Source of the DNA: Streptomyces gardneri
Lineage (GTDB): Bacteria > Actinomycetota > Actinomycetes > Streptomycetales > Streptomycetaceae
Direction of reading: 5' to 3'
Length of the DNA: 64,000 nucleotides
Assembly (NCBI RefSeq): GCF_006539185.1
Contig: NZ_BJMN01000054.1
Span: 1-64,000, forward strand
Part shown: positions 50,801 through 58,041 of the stretch, in pieces
Layout of the letters: each line of letters opens with the position of its first letter
Position numbering within the stretch: position 1 is the first letter of the stretch
The notes under the pieces: model-generated
The model's database searches: none
Told to the model about the DNA's origin: nothing
Seen by the model: the letters and a program-made list of their open reading frames with translations, nothing else
Translations under genes and position numbers: made by a program

Positions 50801-51409
50801 CCCACCGACCCCGCCGTACAGCAGCAACTGCGCCAGGACCTGGGGGCGGCGCGCGCCGCCGTCGAGGCCGAGCGGCGGCGGCTGGAGGCGGCAGGGCTGC
50901 GCGAACCGTCCGCCCGTGAGCCCGCCGGATTCGAGGAGCGCGTCACCCTGGCCGGAGAACAGGAGGTGCCGCCGACCGCGAAGGCCGCCGCAGGGTACGA
51001 GGGCACGGTCGCCGTCGCCCGCTCCGACATCCCCGCCCTCGCCGGGGAGCTGTTCACCGGCGGCTCACCCCGCGCCCTCGGCTCGTACGACCCCGGCCAC
51101 GCCATCAGGCCGCCGGACAACGTCGTCGTCCCGCAGGCCCACGGGCATGCCGAGCAGGATCTCGGCCAACAGCTCGACGCCCGTCTGGCCCGGCTGACCG
51201 AGGCCGAACGGGCCGCCGCTCGCGGCCGTACCGTCTACATCAGGGTCGACCAGGAGGTCTGCTCCATCTGCGCCTCCGCACTGGGCGGCGGGACGCGCGC
51301 CGGGGTGCTCTCCCGGCTCAGCGCCCGACACCCCGACATCGTCTTCGAGGTCACCGCCGACGACGTCAGCACGGTCTACCTCATCGTCGGCGGAAGGAGG
51401 GTGCGGTGA
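47846..51409 (+). CDS. Large putative CIS effector with C-terminal deaminase-like toxin domain
   Basis: 1187-residue protein from TTG 47846 (16 bp after the previous stop; no clear ribosome site, so coupling or a slightly later start is possible). The N-terminus has GYALPSYAAAGRSTKVPVR at residues 72-90, shared with effector 2. Mid-protein hydrophobic stretches occur near 645-690, 755-775 and 790-810 (GSAAAALAAFAHD; VVGIVGAFTVDPLLHGLL). An Ala/Pro hinge follows near 890-930. The last ~110 residues read SPRALGSYDPGHAIRPPDN, then HGHAEQ (His-1101, Ala, Glu-1103) and VCSICASAL (Cys-1139, Cys-1142): the HAE plus CxxC zinc signature of the deaminase superfamily used by polymorphic nucleic-acid toxins. 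Zinc-dependent base deamination is inferred; the Pro before the first Cys is Val here. Confidence 0.75.
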   Translation: MEIHVHVPVRITLTGEPGPDELAALTRRLTALVAGRLARAEREIGRGHRAAVWADGAGVREVHEAGRDVDGGYALPSYAAAGRSTKVPVRGKEPWTVVGTARARIEVGSYLGYVEEVLGQPFPEAVLYRSLRGAVRDVDVWLVRLNKAYAPHTLGEELVVRSSAREKGRQTVPAWAVAGSDDSLYRLTAADESGTIAARIPGVPPGHVVFTAMRLPRVDIGDVAALGPGLVVGMTVREAGFCVDAFVFERATGIPWSRYAEEYARETVTVRVQPAVLRPTSNPVRTAAGIEREALFLLLDRYAGDHPAGREPAAQLFVAEGGVFPGVPGAALRHLEWPAEEGERVLYCRASLDLAPETLDAAYFRPTARRMAAGLVPLIGEDGFAAALGALLDETEQHARGRVGSLFGYVLESIGRHGKLAEFFDAADATRRFALRLRLLQQCESSPYAQHERVRALRAALGQERAATTAHAYTVGGPGQGAVRLDRRSDGTVLAGELLGRVDFLYQKSTTVMRPKPGRAEAWRAELLAQRQRMVEEILSGRDQRVYGEGEFAAEAVARAAQAARITADDFEEVEVEFGIRLLEVLAIQEQGLPSYAVRFEIVSRVAGHGEQWGRAAGPVLEPVGEFEARLVQWRLGRAGEAYRIAGFAVLAIGGLALAWEAGVVASLVRLGGGLRAVGFGIGVSEGIHLVKVLLHKEEATVGGFVMAAVDGYLGAVGYKIGSGLGGLAGDRIGTATLRTRIASWIAGKLVTGVAGGSAAAALAAFAHDIVDGRWSGIDTYVARMEFGAVVGIVGAFTVDPLLHGLLTRAGPTLVKAALLTRLLGGEGVTAERWAEAMALTRRRMEQTLGQSLPAAEARAWTRALGERVDEAAEGLAHAQARPRGTASRVPARIEQGHEAPTPAPAPAPITAAPAAARPGPASAWPSWAQLKQASLTDREAALDRRWYETARPEVLRAHAAHDPVAQEFLDEQGSVPKRPYQPERPTDPAVQQQLRQDLGAARAAVEAERRRLEAAGLREPSAREPAGFEERVTLAGEQEVPPTAKAAAGYEGTVAVARSDIPALAGELFTGGSPRALGSYDPGHAIRPPDNVVVPQAHGHAEQDLGQQLDARLARLTEAERAAARGRTVYIRVDQEVCSICASALGGGTRAGVLSRLSARHPDIVFEVTADDVSTVYLIVGGRRVR

Positions 51410-53763
51410 GCATCGGCCGTCCCGAGCGCCACTTCCACCTGCCCGAGACCATCGCCCGGCCCGAGGGGCTCTCTACGGACACGGCCCGGCTACTGGAGGC
51501 CGCAGTCCGGCAGGCCCTCGCCGACGCGGTACGGGCGGCCGACGGACAGATCTCGGAAACACCCGCACCGACAGCTCACGGCGGGGCCCGCGCCGAGACG
51601 GAGGAGACGTCCGGGGACGGCTACCGGGTCCCCAGCTACGACAACGCGGGCCGCCCGGTCACCGTGCGGCTCCGTCGCGCTCCCCGGTGGGGCACGGCCG
51701 GGCCCGCGGGCGGCCTCGGCATCGGGCCGGGTGCCGGGGCTCGCGGGCGCAACCTTGGCGGTGGCGCCCGCACCACGCCGGAGCTCCGGAGCACCCATGC
51801 GGCGCCAGCCGCACCCGAGCGGCCTTGGACGCCCGAACGGCTCGCGGCCCTGCGGACCCGCATGGGTCACGAGTACCACCGCGCGCTGCTCGGCCGGCTC
51901 GACGCCGACAGCCTCGTTATCGGCTCGACCGGAATCCGGCTCCTCCCCGCGTTCGGCGGCACCGACCGGGAGCGGACGGTCGCCGCCCGGCTCGGCGCCG
52001 GGGCCTTCTACCTCGAATTCATCGGGCACGATCGGGTCGGCCTGGCCGCCGTGGGGGAGCTCGGCGGGGGCTACATCGTGCACCGCGTCACCGCCGACGG
52101 GCGCCTCCACGAGACCGGCCTCCGCGTTGTCACCCGGGGTACCGACCCCGTGCCGGCCGGCATCCTCGCGTACACCGGCGACCTCACGACGATCCGCGAG
52201 GTCACGATCGTCGGCCGCCGGCCCCGCAACCCGCGCGCCGTGGCCGCCGGCATCGCCGACGTCCTGCACCACCTCACTGGGGCCCCCGGCGTCGCGGCGG
52301 CCACCCTCAAGGGATTCCTCCGTGACCTTGACGACGACGAAGTCATGGCCTGTTTCGAGGAGTTGCGCAAGCTCGGCCGCCTCGGCGAGACCCTGGCCCT
52401 GGTCCGTGTCCACGCGGTCCGTGCGTACCTCAAGGAACGGCACGTGCCGTGGTCTTACATCTTCGGCAACTGGGAGCCCAACCGGTCCGACGCCACCGCC
52501 GTGTTCAGCGGCGTGCTATGGGGAGCGGGCGAGAGCTTCGGCGCCGTCGTGGACCTGATCAGCACGCTCGGCTCCGCCGACGCACGCGACGAGATCTGGA
52601 AAGCGGCCGTCGCTGCCGTGCAGCACCCGCTGATCACCGGGCAGGAAGAGCTGCGGGTACTGCGCGACACCTTCTGGGAACGTCTTGAGCGGCTGGAGTT
52701 CTTCGACGCGGGCCGCTTCCTCGGCCAGCTGGTGGTGGCCGTCATGACCCTGCCCGAGGCCGTCCGCGCGCTGCCCAAGCTGGCCGGGAGCGCCGTCCGT
52801 GCCGTCGCCGCCTTCAACCGGATCGGGGTGGCCGTCCTCGACCGGATCGGGCTCACCCTGAGGGACGTGGTCCGCTTCCTGCTCACGGAGCACCGCGTCA
52901 AGGTCACCGACACCGGGATCACCTTGATCATGAGCGGCGACGACATCCTCGTCGCGGGCCCGAAGGTGAACGGCACCGCGGCGCTCGCGCACGGCGAGAT
53001 CCTCCAGGCGATCAAGGACAGCACCGACCTCACCCCCCACTTCTTCTCCGACGCCGAGGTCGACGCCTGGCTGAAGCAGGCCGAAGAACTCCTCAAGGAG
53101 CCGTCGGTGAAGCCCCGCGCCGCCGCGGGGGCGACCGCGGCCGGTGAGGCCGTGCTGACCGTGGAGGCGCTTGAGGACCTCGTCGGCGCGGCCATCGCCG
53201 AGCTCGCCGAGGTTCCCGGCAGCGCCACCCTGAACAACAGCGCGCGCGGCACCAAGCTGCACCAAATCTTCAGCCGCCTGGTCCAGGAGCAGTTCCCGCA
53301 CAGCGGACTGCACCTCGTCAGCGAGACCAGTCTCCGCGCCTTCGCGAGGCTCCCCGCCGAGGTCCTCGACCTGCCGATCGAGGAGTACGTCCGGCGGACC
53401 CCGGGCCTGATGGCCTACGAGCGCGAACTGCGCCCGCTGTTCAAGAACCCCGAGACCGGCGAAGTCCGGCTGATCGGCGGCCTCAAGCCCGACCTCGTGG
53501 TCCGCGCCCCGGGCCAGCTGGTGGTGTTCGACCTGACGAGCGTCGGGGTGGGCAAGCACCTGGCCAAGGACATCCTCTACACCCACCTGCTGCACGAGTC
53601 GGGAGAGATCGCCCGGGTCGGCGAGACGTACTGGCGCCACTTCGGCAAGACCACGGCCGAGATCGAGACGCTCTACCCGAGGGCGATGCGGGCCGCCCGC
53701 AAGCGGGCTCGGCTCGTGCAGTACCTCATGGCCGTGCACGAGGCCAAGAAGGGCACCCAGTGA
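51406..53763 (+). CDS. Large putative CIS effector with C-terminal PD-(D/E)XK-like nuclease domain
   Basis: 785-residue protein; GTG 51406 overlaps the effector 1 stop (GTGA). N-terminus: DGYRVPSYDNAGRPVTVRLR at 71-90, at the same positions as in effector 1. A central helical and hydrophobic region runs about residues 360-510 (GQLVVAVMTLPEAVRALPKL). The last ~170 residues show GTKLHQIFSRLVQEQFPHSG, a SET segment, then GGLKPDLVVRAPGQLVVFDL with TS after it: Asp-696 and Asp-709 at PD-(D/E)XK spacing, with Thr-711 where Lys is usual and Lys-717 in the next helix as a possible migrated Lys. This fits restriction-endonuclease-fold toxins but is not decisive. No immunity gene follows. Confidence 0.68.
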   Translation: MSIGRPERHFHLPETIARPEGLSTDTARLLEAAVRQALADAVRAADGQISETPAPTAHGGARAETEETSGDGYRVPSYDNAGRPVTVRLRRAPRWGTAGPAGGLGIGPGAGARGRNLGGGARTTPELRSTHAAPAAPERPWTPERLAALRTRMGHEYHRALLGRLDADSLVIGSTGIRLLPAFGGTDRERTVAARLGAGAFYLEFIGHDRVGLAAVGELGGGYIVHRVTADGRLHETGLRVVTRGTDPVPAGILAYTGDLTTIREVTIVGRRPRNPRAVAAGIADVLHHLTGAPGVAAATLKGFLRDLDDDEVMACFEELRKLGRLGETLALVRVHAVRAYLKERHVPWSYIFGNWEPNRSDATAVFSGVLWGAGESFGAVVDLISTLGSADARDEIWKAAVAAVQHPLITGQEELRVLRDTFWERLERLEFFDAGRFLGQLVVAVMTLPEAVRALPKLAGSAVRAVAAFNRIGVAVLDRIGLTLRDVVRFLLTEHRVKVTDTGITLIMSGDDILVAGPKVNGTAALAHGEILQAIKDSTDLTPHFFSDAEVDAWLKQAEELLKEPSVKPRAAAGATAAGEAVLTVEALEDLVGAAIAELAEVPGSATLNNSARGTKLHQIFSRLVQEQFPHSGLHLVSETSLRAFARLPAEVLDLPIEEYVRRTPGLMAYERELRPLFKNPETGEVRLIGGLKPDLVVRAPGQLVVFDLTSVGVGKHLAKDILYTHLLHESGEIARVGETYWRHFGKTTAEIETLYPRAMRAARKRARLVQYLMAVHEAKKGTQ

Positions 53764-53771
53764 TCCTCCGC

Positions 53772-53787
53772 GACCACGGCCGTGGTC
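53772..53787. terminator. 16-bp palindrome after the effector genes
   Basis: GACCACGGCCGTGGTC is a perfect palindrome 9 bp after the effector 2 stop. It could end the CIS transcript as a compact stem, though with no loop it may equally be a protein-binding site. Confidence 0.4.
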
Positions 53788-53977
53788 ACACCCGGTCGAC
53801 CTTCGACGGAGCGAGCAGCGGACCGTCCACCATCTCCCACAGCGGCACGGCCACGTTGCCGATCCGGTAGCGGCCGCCGAGTGGAACCCGTGAGCGCGGT
53901 GGTCGATTCTCTTCGGATCGCCCCAAGGCCAACCGCACTGTTAGCGTTGGCGCTTGATCGAGGGGGGCGGAGACAGC

Positions 53978-54811
53978 ATGACATCGACCATGTTTCGCAT
54001 CGGTGGGGATCTAGAGGTAGGGCGGCTCGGGTTCGGAGCCATGCGGTTGCCGACGGAGCAGGGTCCCGCTCGCGAGGCTTCTCTCGCGGTCGCCCGGCGA
54101 GCCGTCGAACTGGGTGTCACGCTCATCGACACAGCCCACATGTACGGCTGGGGAGCCAATGAGGAGCTCCTCGCCGAGGCCTTGTACCCCTACGCGAAGG
54201 GGCTGCTCGTCACCACCAAGGTCGGTGTCGCACGATCGGACTCCTCGGCCGGGTGGAAGCACGACGCACGGCCGGACGTCCTGCGCGGTCAGGTCGAACA
54301 CGCCCTCCGTCGGCTGCGCGTCGAGCGGATCGAGCTGCTCCAGCTGCACCGCATCGATCCGGAGGTGGACCTGGCAGATCAGCTAGGGGCGCTGCGGGAA
54401 CTCCAGACCGAGGGCAAGGTCGGACGGATCGGACTCTCCGAGGTCACCGTCACGGAACTGAAGCAAGCGCGGGAGATCATCGACGTCGCGAGCGTGCAGA
54501 ACCGGTACAGCCTGCTCGACCGAGAGCATGAGCCGGTGCTCACCGCGTGCGAAGCGGCGGGGATCGCGTTCCTGCCGTGGCGGCCGGTCGCCGCAGCGGC
54601 GTCGGACGCGTCCGCCGAGATCGCCGCCGTGGCGGCCGATCTCGATGCCACCCCGGCACAGGTCTCGCTCGCCTGGCTCCTGCACCGCTCTCCGGTCATT
54701 CTCCCGATCCCCGGCACCGCGCGAATCGCCCACCTGGAGGAGAATCTCGCCGCGAACCACCTCCACCTGGCCCAGGCCCACCTCGACCGCCTCGACCGCT
54801 TGGCCGAGTAG
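53978..54811 (+). CDS. Aldo/keto reductase
   Basis: 277-residue NADP-dependent aldo/keto reductase barrel. Catalytic tetrad visible: Asp and Tyr in TLIDTAHMYGWGANEE, Lys in LVTTKVGVARSD, His in IELLQLHRIDPE. C-terminal cofactor-binding segment VILPIPGTARIAHLEENLAA. ATG 53978 is preceded by GGAG at 7 nt; an in-frame TTG 53954 lies upstream. Stands alone, 214 bp past the CIS effectors; substrate unknown. Confidence 0.92.
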   Translation: MTSTMFRIGGDLEVGRLGFGAMRLPTEQGPAREASLAVARRAVELGVTLIDTAHMYGWGANEELLAEALYPYAKGLLVTTKVGVARSDSSAGWKHDARPDVLRGQVEHALRRLRVERIELLQLHRIDPEVDLADQLGALRELQTEGKVGRIGLSEVTVTELKQAREIIDVASVQNRYSLLDREHEPVLTACEAAGIAFLPWRPVAAAASDASAEIAAVAADLDATPAQVSLAWLLHRSPVILPIPGTARIAHLEENLAANHLHLAQAHLDRLDRLAE

Positions 54812-55128
54812 CCTTCGCGAGACTCCCCTCCAAGCGCGCAGCGACGATCGACCGAGGAATCCCACGCCGGCCCCGACGCCTCAGCGGTGTTCGTCCGGCC
54901 GCGCACCCACAGCGGGGTCTGGGGCGGCCGGGGCCGGACGGGCACGGGGGCGGATTACCGCTTCGCCGATGCCTGCGCGGGATCGGGGGGCGTGGGGTGC
55001 GGCGCTGGACCCGTGGCCGGCGGCGTACGTGCCGGACGGCGCCGTGCCGGGTTTCCGTCTCCTGCCGGAGGGGACGCTCCGGCAGGAGGATCGGGGGCCC
55101 GCGGTGTGCGGGCCGGTGGGGGACGGTG
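54812..55128. other. 317-bp intergenic gap between convergent genes
   Basis: Lies between the aldo/keto reductase (rightward) and the XylF-like gene (leftward). Apart from the two hairpins near its right end, listed separately, I see no gene with support. A short open frame at 54969-55136 has no start context or recognisable match. Confidence 0.5.
55059..55114. terminator. Two consecutive hairpins downstream of the XylF-like gene
   Basis: The first has a perfect 12-bp stem CTCCTGCCGGAG / CTCCGGCAGGAG with a GGGACG loop (55059-55088). The second has a 7-bp stem GGCCCGC / GCGGGCC with a 5-nt loop (55096-55114). Their place just after the leftward stop at 55129 suggests a strong tandem terminator. 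Confidence 0.72.
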
Positions 55129-56190
55129 CTACTTGATGCCGAGCTCGGCGCACTTGGCGGCGAGCTCCTTCGTGCAGATGTCGCCGGCCTTGTAGATGCC
55201 GTCCTTGATCACCGTGGACTGGATGTTGGTCTTGTCGACGACCACCGGGTCGAGCAGGCTCGACGGAACTCCGTTGGTTTCCCTCTGGGCGAGGATCGGT
55301 ACACCCAGCAGCAGGTCGACCGAGAACTCGGCGGCCTTCGGGGCCAGATCCATCGGGCTCTTGTAGATGGTGAAGGTCTGGGTGCCGGCGACGATCCGCT
55401 GGATGCCCGCGACCTCGGCGTCCTGGCCACCGACCGGGATGCCCTTGATGCCGGCGTTCTCCAGGGAGGTGACGATACCGCCCGCCATGCCGTCGTTGGC
55501 CGAGTAGACGGCGCCGATCTTGCCCTTGCCGACGGAGGAGATCGCGGCGGACATCTTCTCGCCGGCGACCTTCGGGTCCCACTCGCCGGACGCCTCGTAG
55601 GCGATCTTGCCGACCGTGCCCTCGAGAGCGATGTGGGCGCCTTGCTTGAAGAGCGCGGCGTTCGGGTCCTTCTCGTCGCCGTTGATCATGACGATCTGGG
55701 CGGTGGCCGCCTTGGCGCCGAGGGCAGCGATGAGGGCCTCGCCCTGGAGCTCGCCGACCTTGTAGTTGTCGTGGCTGACGTAGGCGTCCGCGCCCTCGAT
55801 CGCGCGGTCGTACGCGACGACCTTGACGCCCTTGTCCTGCGCCGGCTTGACCCAACCGGCGGCCTTCGCCGAGTCGACCGGGTCGATGGCGATGACCTTC
55901 ACGCCGTCGGCAACGAGCTGGTCGAACTGCTGCTTCTGCTTCACGACGTCGGAGGCGGCGTTGTTGTACACGACCTCGCAATGCCGGCAGGCGTCCTTGA
56001 CGGCCTTTTCGAACTGCGGCTTGTCCAGGGCCTCGTACCGCGCGGTCTTGTTCTCGGGCAGGAGCAGGCCGATCTTCGTCGAGCTGCGCTTTTCCTCGCT
56101 GTCGCCACCGGCCTTGCCGCAGGCGGAGAGGGCGAGGGCCATCGAGACCGCGGCCGTGCCTATGACGGCGCGACGGGTCATTGCGTTCAT
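55129..56190 (-). CDS. XylF/ribose-type sugar-binding lipoprotein
   Basis: 353-residue lipoprotein, lipobox LSAC (Cys-24), then a type I periplasmic-binding-protein fold: KIGLLLPENKTARYEALDKP, VVYNNAASDVVKQKQQFDQL, VIAIDPVDSAKAAGWVKPAQ, VAYDRAIEGADAYVSHDN, IGAVYSANDGMAGGI. The DRAI and NDGMAGG pattern is that of xylose-binding XylF proteins. ATG 56190 follows GGGAGG at 7 nt. No XylG/XylH genes are adjacent, so it must use a transporter encoded elsewhere or act in sensing. A TAAACGTTTA operator lies upstream. Confidence 0.87.
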   Translation of the reverse strand: MNAMTRRAVIGTAAVSMALALSACGKAGGDSEEKRSSTKIGLLLPENKTARYEALDKPQFEKAVKDACRHCEVVYNNAASDVVKQKQQFDQLVADGVKVIAIDPVDSAKAAGWVKPAQDKGVKVVAYDRAIEGADAYVSHDNYKVGELQGEALIAALGAKAATAQIVMINGDEKDPNAALFKQGAHIALEGTVGKIAYEASGEWDPKVAGEKMSAAISSVGKGKIGAVYSANDGMAGGIVTSLENAGIKGIPVGGQDAEVAGIQRIVAGTQTFTIYKSPMDLAPKAAEFSVDLLLGVPILAQRETNGVPSSLLDPVVVDKTNIQSTVIKDGIYKAGDICTKELAAKCAELGIK

Positions 56191-56272
56191 GTGGGGTGCC
56201 TCCCTGACGAGACCGCATCTCTGCGGCCGAGGTGTCACGAAGTCAACTCGGTCACCATATTGTCGTCAAGAA

Positions 56273-56285
56273 GTAAACGTTTAAC
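56273..56285. promoter_or_regulatory. LacI/ROK-type operator upstream of the XylF-like gene
   Basis: GTAAACGTTTAAC contains the perfect 10-bp palindrome TAAACGTTTA, centred 88 bp upstream of the XylF-like start, with TTGACG immediately downstream on the minus strand. Sugar-responsive LacI and ROK repressors use AT-rich palindromes with a central CG of this kind. Confidence 0.55.
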
Positions 56286-56464
56286 GAGATGGCAACAAGG
56301 GGTGCTGTCTAGTAATTGAACACAGGGCGTGTCAGGCCGCTGGAATCGCGGCCAGTGGACCCACCCCGGCGACCGGGCGTCCAATGAACACGGTCAAAAG
56401 GTCGCGGGCAAGGTCGCTGATCGGACACACGCCAGGCGAGGGCTCGATCGTCCGGTCCCCGGAA

Positions 56465-57325
56465 TCAGGGGAATTGTTCGGTGATCGCGTCCACGATCCG
56501 ATCCGGTGCGTCTTCCTGGACGAAGTGCCTCGCTTGGCGGAGTTCGACGACGCTCAGTTCGGTGAAGGAGGAGCGAATGCGCGGGATGCACGCCTTCGGC
56601 CGGAACACCATGTCCCGCATGCCCCAGACCGCCAGAGTCGGTTTGTCGCCGAGGAGGGCGGGGACCTCTTGGGCGAGTTCCTCCAGCAGGGGCCGTGCGG
56701 CGCGGATCTCCCCGGGCATGACCGCGAGGCCGTGTCGGGCTTCCTTCGTGGGTTGCGCCATGCGGTAGTGGTCGGCTTCGGCCGCCGTCAGAGCGGGACC
56801 GGTCCTGCCGAGCAGGAACTTCTCTACGAGAAAGTTCTGTTCGAGGATGCGCCGTTGCATGGGGCGGCTGCTCATGATCGCGCTGAACGCCCGGTTCGCC
56901 AGCGGGTCGATCGGCCAGAACGCCGTGTTGCCCAACACGATCCCCCTAACGCGGTCCGCCCGCGCGGTGGCCGCACCGAGACCGATGGGGCCACCCCAGT
57001 CCTGCCCCATCAGGACGAATCCGTCGAGGCGTAGATGGTCGATCAGCTCACCCATGACCGCCGTGTGTTCCGAGACCGTGTAGCCGAAGCCGGCCGGGCG
57101 CTCGGACAGACCGAATCCGAGGTGGTCGACAGCGATGCAGCGGTATCGGTCACGCAGGCCCTTCACGATATGGCGGTAGAGGAAACTCCAGGTGGGAGAG
57201 CCGTGGCAGAAGACGATCGGCGGTCCTGACCCCTCGTCGATGTAGTGGACCCGACCTGCGGAAGAGTCGAACCATCGTGATGCGAAGGGGTACAGGTCCG
57301 GATCGGGGACGAAGTCGATCATCAT
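56465..57325 (-). CDS. Haloalkane-dehalogenase-like alpha/beta hydrolase
   Basis: 286-residue alpha/beta hydrolase. Oxyanion region HGSPTWSFLYRH (residues 41-52), nucleophile elbow GQDWGGPIGL with Asp-109 followed by Trp-110, cap domain with LEQNFLVEKFLLG, acid region near LAVWGMRDMVF, and the base His in ARHFVQEDAP. Asp nucleophile plus adjacent Trp is the haloalkane dehalogenase pattern rather than serine esterase. ATG 57325 follows GGAGGAGAG; a second ATG is next to it. Could alternatively act on epoxides or other esters; halide specificity needs testing. Confidence 0.85.
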   Translation of the reverse strand: MMIDFVPDPDLYPFASRWFDSSAGRVHYIDEGSGPPIVFCHGSPTWSFLYRHIVKGLRDRYRCIAVDHLGFGLSERPAGFGYTVSEHTAVMGELIDHLRLDGFVLMGQDWGGPIGLGAATARADRVRGIVLGNTAFWPIDPLANRAFSAIMSSRPMQRRILEQNFLVEKFLLGRTGPALTAAEADHYRMAQPTKEARHGLAVMPGEIRAARPLLEELAQEVPALLGDKPTLAVWGMRDMVFRPKACIPRIRSSFTELSVVELRQARHFVQEDAPDRIVDAITEQFP

Positions 57326-57521
57326 GCGCTCTCCTCCAGCTCGGTTTGGTGCCCTGCCGGTGCGACCCCACAGTGCTACTACAGGTGTAGAGCGAGTGGC
57401 GACTTTCCTGCGTGAGACGCTCCACACACGTGCCGAGTGGCCGCTCTGCCCCTGCTGGTCAAGCCCGGTCAGTGAGAAACGCGGTGTCACTGCAGGCAGC
57501 CCGGCACCTAGCCTGTGGCGC

Positions 57522-57959
57522 ATGCATCAGCCCCGAAGGCGCGACCGCCGACCGGCTCGCCGCGCGCGGCCGGAACCGATCCAGCGCCAGGCGTTCCGAC
57601 TCAGGGCCGTGGATGTCGATGTGGTCCTGGTCGGCTACTTCTCCGCGAAGCAGAAGGACTTCGAAACGCTCATGGCGTCGGCAGCCATAGATCTGGCCAC
57701 CCGCGGCGCTCGGGTGGTCGTGCAGATCGTGCAACGACGAGGCGTTTCGGACGGCGGGGTCCAGAAGATGGGGCTGGCCTACTCCTCGCGGACTCTGCTG
57801 AGCTACGGAAAAGTCCGCGAGGTAGCTCAAGCCTGTGACCAGGCCAACGCTGAAGCAGTGATCTTCGTTTCCTCCTTGACCGAGCGCCAGCAGCGCACGC
57901 TGACGGAGATGCTCGGCCGCCCCGCTGTGAGTCTTTCCGACATCCTTGCTGCCGACTGA
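57522..57959 (+). CDS. Stand-alone HflX N-terminal domain protein
   Basis: 145-residue protein. After a very basic ~30-residue leader it follows the N-terminal domain of HflX-type GTPases: VVLVGYFSAKQKDFETLMAS, AAIDLATRGARVVVQIVQRR, TLLSYGKVREVAQACDQANA, AVIFVSSLTERQQRTLTEML. In HflX the G domain would follow; here the frame stops after SDILAAD. No remnant of a G domain is seen downstream, where the convergent ligase gene ends 82 bp later. Either a truncated gene or a small regulator that can mimic HflX at the ribosome. The start ATG 57522 has no clear ribosome site. Confidence 0.6.
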   Translation: MHQPRRRDRRPARRARPEPIQRQAFRLRAVDVDVVLVGYFSAKQKDFETLMASAAIDLATRGARVVVQIVQRRGVSDGGVQKMGLAYSSRTLLSYGKVREVAQACDQANAEAVIFVSSLTERQQRTLTEMLGRPAVSLSDILAAD

Positions 57960-58041
57960 CCAGGTCACAGCCACGCCGACGCCCTGGTCGCTCACACCCT
58001 CACCGAGGCCCCGGCGAGCAACAGGCGTGGCGGCAGGCTCG

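Noticed and set aside
36527..53763. The contractile gene run as a prophage
   Set aside because: No capsid, portal, terminase, integrase, holin or lysin gene is visible, and the run ends in toxin-like proteins; a CIS fits better.
53785..53880. A minus-strand frame ending in GNVAVPLWEMVDGPLLAPSK, possibly the tail of a lost gene
   Set aside because: It looks protein-like but has no start codon or upstream body, and covers only about 30 codons. It may be a gene remnant; too weak to annotate.
54969..55136. A 55-codon plus-strand frame between the aldo/keto reductase and the XylF-like gene
   Set aside because: It contains both terminator hairpins, has no ribosome site and no recognisable match, and its end overlaps the XylF-like stop.
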